Part shown: positions 23,932 to 27,893 of the stretch, piece by piece
Position numbering within the stretch: position 1 is the stretch's first letter
How the letters are laid out: the number at the start of each line of letters is the position of its first letter
Origin: Scatomorpha sp036653715
Lineage (GTDB): Bacteria > Bacillota > Clostridia > Oscillospirales > Oscillospiraceae
Assembly (NCBI GenBank): GCA_036653715.1
Contig: JAVVTL010000017.1
Span: forward strand, 1-27,893
DNA length: 27,893 nt
Reading direction: 5' to 3'
Made by a program: the position numbers and the translations under genes
Notes under the pieces: model-generated
Seen by the model: only the letters and a program-made list of their open reading frames with translations
What the model was told of the DNA's origin: nothing
The model's database searches: none

Positions 23932-25569
23932 TCACTGTGCCGCCGAGGCCGTCTTTTTGTTTTCCACGGCTCTGATAACGAACAGGGTACCGAGGGTGAG
24001 GACTATGCCTATCGCGAGGCAGATATAGACGTTTTGGATGAAGCCCGCGAGTATGTAGTTCACGAAGCAGATTGAGCCAACCGTGACGGCATAGGGGAGC
24101 TGTGTGGAGACATGGTTTACATGGTTGCTCATGGCTCCCGCGGAGGCCATGATGGTGGTGTCGGAGATGGGCGAGCAGTGGTCGCCGAAGACCGCGCCGG
24201 CAAGGCAGGCGGAGACGCCGATTATGAGCAGGGGGCTGTCCACGCTGAAGACGGCGGTGACGATGGGGATGAGGATTCCGAAGGTGCCCCAGCTTGTGCC
24301 TGTGGAGAAGCTGAGCAGGCAGCCGACGAGGAAGATGATGGCGGGCAGAAGCATGAACAGGCTTGCGGAGGCGCTGTACATGACGTCATGGACATAAACG
24401 GCACCGCCGAGCAGTCCCGTCATGTTCTTCAGGGAGGTGGCAAAGGTGAGGATGAGGATGGCGGGCACCATGGCTATAAAGCCCTTGGGAATGCAATTCA
24501 TTGCGTCCTTGAAGCTGACGACCCTGCGGCAGATGAAGTAGATGATTGTGAAAAGCAGGGTGATGATGGAGCCCCAGGGGAGCGCGACAAAAGCGTCCGT
24601 ATCGCCGAAGGCACCCACGAGGTCGTGGAAATATTCTCCGCCGGCGGTGTAGTAGCCGCCGACATAGAGCAGGCCGACAAAGCAGGCGACTATGAGCACC
24701 GCGACGGGCAGGATGAGGTCGATGACGCGGCCCCTCGGGCTTGGCACTTCGTCGTCCATCGCCTCGTCAACACGGTCGCCCGTGGTATAGAGGTCGTTGT
24801 TGAGCATGGCGTTCATCTCGTGCAGCTTCATCGGGCCGTAGTCGAATTTCATGAGTGTGATGGCGACGATGAAGACGAGCGTCAGCAGGGAGTAGTAGTT
24901 CCAGGGTATAGCGCGGACAAAAAGCTCGATGCCGTTATAGTCCTTCACAACACCGGAGACGGCGGCGGCCCATGAGCTTATCGGCGCTATCATGCAGACC
25001 GGCGCGGCTGTGGCGTCGATGAGGTAGGCGAGCTTTGCGCGGGAGACATGGTGTCTGTCCGTGATGGGGCGCATGACGCTGCCGACGGTCAGGCAGTTGA
25101 AATAGTCGTCGATAAAGATGAGCACGCCCAGGACAAAGGTTGCGAGTATTGCGCCCACGCGGGATTTTATGTGCGTCTCCGCCCAGCGCCCGAAGGCGGC
25201 GGAGCCGCCCGCCTTGTTGACGAGCGCGACCATTATGCCAAGAATCACCAAAAAGGCGAAGATGCCGGCGTTGTCCGCCACGGCGGAGACGAGGCCGTTA
25301 TTGACCACGGCGTCCAGCGCGGGGATGGGGCTGAAATTCGAGTAGAACAGGCCGCCCAAAACGATGCCGATAAACAGTGAGGAATAGACCTCCTTGGTTA
25401 TGAGCGCCAGCGCTATGGCGACGAGGGGCGGCACCAGCGCCCAGAAGGTGGCGTACATATTGCTCGGGTTTTCCGACTCTCCGTCCGCAGCAAAGGCACC
25501 GACTGTTAAAAGTGCGATTGCGAGAAGGACGACAAGCGCCATCAGAAGCAGCTTGCGGGTTCTTTTCAT
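23932..25569 (-). CDS. NhaC-family transporter, probable lysine transporter under riboswitch control
   Basis: A 545-residue polytopic membrane protein of the NhaC Na+/H+ antiporter family, with about 12 hydrophobic segments. Family landmarks are IDDYFNCLTVGSVMRP (about 154-169) and GDHCSPISDTTIMASAGA (about 461-478). The frame stays open 49 codons further upstream, but I chose the ATG at 25569 because GGGAGAG lies just before it and the longer frame would run through the terminator. The chosen N-terminus looks like a Sec signal peptide: MKRTRK, a long hydrophobic run, then AFA before ADG. The gene lies behind a lysine riboswitch with terminator. NhaC-like genes under this riboswitch are predicted lysine transporters in other Bacillota, so I infer lysine uptake rather than pH homeostasis. 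Confidence 0.9.
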   Translation of the reverse strand: MKRTRKLLLMALVVLLAIALLTVGAFAADGESENPSNMYATFWALVPPLVAIALALITKEVYSSLFIGIVLGGLFYSNFSPIPALDAVVNNGLVSAVADNAGIFAFLVILGIMVALVNKAGGSAAFGRWAETHIKSRVGAILATFVLGVLIFIDDYFNCLTVGSVMRPITDRHHVSRAKLAYLIDATAAPVCMIAPISSWAAAVSGVVKDYNGIELFVRAIPWNYYSLLTLVFIVAITLMKFDYGPMKLHEMNAMLNNDLYTTGDRVDEAMDDEVPSPRGRVIDLILPVAVLIVACFVGLLYVGGYYTAGGEYFHDLVGAFGDTDAFVALPWGSIITLLFTIIYFICRRVVSFKDAMNCIPKGFIAMVPAILILTFATSLKNMTGLLGGAVYVHDVMYSASASLFMLLPAIIFLVGCLLSFSTGTSWGTFGILIPIVTAVFSVDSPLLIIGVSACLAGAVFGDHCSPISDTTIMASAGAMSNHVNHVSTQLPYAVTVGSICFVNYILAGFIQNVYICLAIGIVLTLGTLFVIRAVENKKTASAAQ

Positions 25570-25620
25570 GTTTCTCTCTCCCTTTTTTTGCGGGACGGCA
25601 GCCGCCCCGTTCAGATAAAT

Positions 25621-25663
25621 ACAAAAACAGCCATGCCGCGGCGGAAAGCCGACGGCATGACTG
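25621..25663 (-). terminator. riboswitch-controlled intrinsic terminator
   Basis: In the minus-strand RNA, CAGUCAUGCCG pairs with CGGCAUGGCUG (11 bp, one G-U), an inner CGGC/GCCG stem extends it, and UUUUUGU follows. It lies about 30 nt behind the lysine aptamer and 50 bp before the transporter ATG, the expected place of the expression platform. Confidence 0.9.
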
Positions 25664-25691
25664 AAAAGGCTATAGCTATAGCGGTACAGTG

Positions 25692-25870
25692 ACGCAGGTC
25701 GTTGACAGCCCTCCACTTTCGTGACAGTCCGCCGGATATTGACCGACGGCCCAGGTTACCTCAAAGCAGACACTTTGCGGCCCCTCGGCAGTCTTCCCTT
25801 TCAGCCCCCGATGTCTGTCGTTTTCTCGGAGCTTACTATTGTTGACCGCGCCTCTATCTTTGCCTTGCGT
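25692..25870 (-). ncRNA. lysine riboswitch (L-box) aptamer
   Basis: The minus-strand leader carries, in the right order, the conserved pieces of the L-box: AGAGGCGCGG (25855-25846), AGUAAGC, GAAAGGGAAGACUGCCGAGG (about 25802-25783), GGUAACCUGGG, ACUGUCAC (25728-25721) and GUGGAGGGCUG (25716-25706). A P1 stem can form between ACGCAAGG at the start and CCUGCGU at the end, with one bulged A. Lysine binding is known to favour the terminator in transcription-controlling members, so high lysine should switch off the NhaC-family gene. The length of about 180 nt fits the class. Confidence 0.92.
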
Positions 25871-25945
25871 AGTCATTATAACCAGAAGCGATTCCCGGTT
25901 GTTGTGGCATACGTTAAATAGGCATGACCATATTTGATTGTGTTC

Positions 25946-25973
25946 ATTATACCGACATAATTATATTTGTCAA
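25946..25973 (-). promoter_or_regulatory. consensus promoter of the riboswitch leader
   Basis: A perfect TTGACA and a perfect TATAAT with 16 bases between, on the minus strand. Transcription would start near 25939 and make a leader of about 370 nt before the transporter ATG. Another TATAAT at 25875-25880 lacks a -35 box and falls next to the aptamer. The rest of this 540-bp gap holds the riboswitch, its terminator and the divergent promoter of the Na/Pi gene; no gene was seen in it. Confidence 0.8.
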
Positions 25974-26032
25974 CCCAAAATGTAAATTCCATGTAATATT
26001 TTGCCCCGGAGTCTTTTTTTGGGCGAAAGCTA

Positions 26033-26041
26033 TGTTATAAT
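26033..26041 (+). promoter_or_regulatory. extended -10 promoter of the Na/Pi symporter gene
   Basis: TG, one base, then a perfect TATAAT. The -35 region is only a T-run. The predicted start is about 65 bp before the TTG start codon. No Pho box of the known direct-repeat type was recognised. Confidence 0.55.
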
Positions 26042-26111
26042 TCAATTATTCGGTCGATTCTGACCGCTTTCGGAAAGAGACAGACATAGATAAGGATAGG
26101 GGTATAAGAGC

Positions 26112-27893
26112 TTGACTATTTTCAATCTTCTCACCATGTTCGGCGGACTTGCAATGTTCTTCTACGGCATGGAGCTAATGGGCGACGGCCTCAAAAAAAG
26201 CTCCGGCGAGACGCTGAAGCGCATCCTCGGAAGACTCACCAAAAACGTCTTTGCGGGTATGCTCACCGGCATGGTCGTCACCGCCATCATCCAGTCCTCC
26301 TCCGCCACCATCGTCCTCTCCGTCGGCCTTATGGCGGCGGGCATCCTCACACTGCGCCAGGCAATTTCCATCGTCATGGGCGCAAACATCGGCACCACCG
26401 TCACCGCCCAAATAATCCGACTCATGGACATCGATTCCTCCGGCAACGCGCTTTTGGAATTCCTTAAGCCCTCCTCCCTCGCGCCCATCGCGCTCATCAT
26501 CGGCATCATCCTCATCATGTTTGTGAGAAAGCACGGCACCAAGGGCATCGGCGAGATATTCATGGGCTTCGGCATCCTATTCATCGGCCTGCTCACCATG
26601 ACGAGCGCCGTCTCCCCGCTTGCGGAGTCGCCCGTCTTCATCGAAATTCTCCAGCGCTTCTCCCAGCTGCCTCTGCTCGGCATAGTCACCGGCATCGTCA
26701 TAACGGTCATAGTCCAAAGCTCCTCCGCCGTCGTCGGAATGCTGCAGGCGCTATCCTCCACCGGCACGATGACCTTCAGCCTCATATATCCGCTCATCCT
26801 CGGCATAAACATCGGCACCTGCATTGTCACCGCCGTCCTCTGCTCCATCGGCTCCTCGAGGGACGCCAAGCGCACCGCCGTCGCGCACATCCTCTTTAAC
26901 GTCATCGGCACCGTGCTCTTTATGATAGGCATGACCGTCGTCCAAAAGCTCGGCGGACTTGGCGAGCTTTGGATGAAAACCGTTGACAGCGGCGATATCG
27001 CAAACTTCCAGACCCTTTTCAACGTCATCACCGCCGCAGTCCTCATGCCCTTCACCGGCATACTCGTTAAGCTCTCCTGCCGCATAATCAAGGCGGACGA
27101 CGACGAGAACGAGCGCGCCGCAGAGGCCGGACTGCTGGACGAAAAGCTGCTCGTCTCCCCCGGCGTCGCCATGGACGAATCCGTCCGCGCCATAGCGCGC
27201 ATGGGCACCCTCGCCTACGACAACCTCAACCTCAGCGTGGCACAGCTAATCACCTATAACCCCTCCACGAGCGAGGCCATCCACAACCGCGAGGAGCGAA
27301 TCGACGGCTTTGCCGACAGGGCGGACAATTTCCTCATAGCCCTCTCAAAAAAGCTCGACGGCGGCGGGAGCGACGCGCAGATGAACCTGCTCATGCAGGC
27401 CGTGCCGGACTTCGAGCGCATCGGCGACTACGCCACCAACATCGACGAGCTGGCGCTGCGGCTCCAAGCCGGCAAGGTCAGCTTCTCCGACAACGGCAAG
27501 GCGGAGCTTTCCGTTATCTGCGAGGCAGTCAGCGAAATCGTCCGACTCACGGTGGACGCCTTCGGCGCGAACGACCTCGTCCTCGCCGCCAAGGTGGAGC
27601 CGCTTGAGGAGGTCATAGACGACATCGTCCAGACCCTGCGCGACAACCACACCGACAGACTGCGTCAGGGCACCTGCACCGTCAGCGGCGGTCTTGTGTT
27701 CCTTGAAGTCCTCACATATCTTGAGCGCGCCGCCGACCAGTGCTCCAGCATCGCCCTGCTGATGCTCGCCATCGACAACAAGGAGATAAGGGTAAACCAC
27801 CACGCCTATCTCCACGAGCTTCACGCCGCCGGCAACACCGAATACAACGCCGAGCTTGAGCGCCGCAGAGCCCAATACCTAAACCGCCTGTAA
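26112..27893 (+). CDS. Na+/phosphate symporter with C-terminal PhoU-like domain
   Basis: A 593-residue membrane protein of the Na/Pi cotransporter (NptA/YjbB, SLC34-like) family. The two inverted halves are clear: QSSSAT at 61-66 with GANIGTT at 90-96, and QSSSA at 202-206 with GINIGT at 231-236, the paired motifs that form the Na+ and phosphate sites. Membrane segments fill residues 1 to about 325. Residues about 345-565 are a soluble helical PhoU-like domain (for example FERIGDYATNIDELALRL and YLERAADQCSSIALL), which probably gates transport or senses phosphate state on the cytoplasmic side. The start is TTG, with AGGATAGGGG about 10 bases upstream; no better ATG is near. It may import or export phosphate, which the sequence does not decide. 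The stop codon is the last three bases of the window, so the protein is complete. Confidence 0.93.
   Translation: MTIFNLLTMFGGLAMFFYGMELMGDGLKKSSGETLKRILGRLTKNVFAGMLTGMVVTAIIQSSSATIVLSVGLMAAGILTLRQAISIVMGANIGTTVTAQIIRLMDIDSSGNALLEFLKPSSLAPIALIIGIILIMFVRKHGTKGIGEIFMGFGILFIGLLTMTSAVSPLAESPVFIEILQRFSQLPLLGIVTGIVITVIVQSSSAVVGMLQALSSTGTMTFSLIYPLILGINIGTCIVTAVLCSIGSSRDAKRTAVAHILFNVIGTVLFMIGMTVVQKLGGLGELWMKTVDSGDIANFQTLFNVITAAVLMPFTGILVKLSCRIIKADDDENERAAEAGLLDEKLLVSPGVAMDESVRAIARMGTLAYDNLNLSVAQLITYNPSTSEAIHNREERIDGFADRADNFLIALSKKLDGGGSDAQMNLLMQAVPDFERIGDYATNIDELALRLQAGKVSFSDNGKAELSVICEAVSEIVRLTVDAFGANDLVLAAKVEPLEEVIDDIVQTLRDNHTDRLRQGTCTVSGGLVFLEVLTYLERAADQCSSIALLMLAIDNKEIRVNHHAYLHELHAAGNTEYNAELERRRAQYLNRL

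Noticed and set aside
25570..25716. A 49-residue N-terminal extension of the NhaC-family protein
   Set aside because: It would be translated from the terminator hairpin and the end of the riboswitch aptamer; the ATG at 25569 has its own GGGAG site.
25875..25880. TATAAT on the minus strand just before the lysine aptamer, as its promoter
   Set aside because: No -35 box at the right distance, while a perfect TTGACA/TATAAT pair lies 70 bp upstream and would include the complete aptamer.
1..27893. Defence system, mobile element, CRISPR array, rRNA or tRNA
   Set aside because: No repeats with regular spacing, transposase, integrase, nuclease or tRNA-like cloverleaf were recognised; all longer supported frames are accounted for by the listed genes.

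Overview
The window is GC-rich chromosomal DNA of a Bacillota bacterium, most likely a high-GC anaerobic clostridium of the Oscillospiraceae/Christensenellaceae kind. The grounds are the ylxM-ffh-rpsP-khpA-rimM-trmD gene order, strong GGAGG ribosome-binding sites, GTG/TTG starts, a lysine (L-box) riboswitch with an intrinsic terminator, a TrmD fused to a clostridial-type GNAT domain, and anaerobe-type metabolism (pyruvate phosphate dikinase, phosphoketolase, flavodoxin-ferredoxin fusion). Family-level placement is inference. No rRNA, tRNA, CRISPR array, prophage or insertion sequence was seen.

Layout. (1) 1-6221, minus strand: carbon and redox metabolism. ppdK has its own extended -10 promoter and a strong hairpin behind it; then come phosphoketolase and an EFR1-type flavodoxin/2x[4Fe-4S] protein. 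(2) 6269-11380, minus strand: a translation/secretion operon read from a near-perfect sigma-A promoter: ylxM, ffh, rpsP, khpA, rimM, trmD-GNAT, rsmA, mostly tightly packed or overlapping. A 13-bp hairpin directly after khpA may split it. (3) 11374-22754, plus strand: a 2396-residue cyclic beta-1,2-glucan synthase-like protein, then a pair of M16 peptidases (one without and one with the zinc motif), lgt, and a small unrecognised acidic protein, closed by a strong terminator. (4) 22753-25973, minus strand: an FMN-dependent alpha-hydroxy-acid dehydrogenase with an N-terminal four-cysteine cluster, and an NhaC-family transporter behind a lysine riboswitch with terminator. (5) 26033-27893, plus strand: a Na+/phosphate symporter fused to a PhoU-like domain, ending at the last base of the window.

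How the genes work together. Region 2 is ordinary co-expression of ribosome assembly, tRNA modification and SRP. In region 1, phosphoketolase makes acetyl-phosphate from sugar phosphates while PPDK interconverts pyruvate and PEP; the flavodoxin/ferredoxin protein may supply electrons to an unknown partner. In region 4 the riboswitch strongly suggests that the 'Na+/H+ antiporter' is really a lysine transporter shut off when lysine is plentiful. The giant enzyme probably makes beta-1,2-glucan at the membrane.

I found no clear undescribed multi-gene system. The best leads are the TrmD-GNAT fusion, the riboswitch-controlled NhaC protein with a signal-peptide-like N-terminus, the full-length glucan synthase in a Gram-positive-type genome, and the cysteine-cluster hydroxy-acid dehydrogenase.
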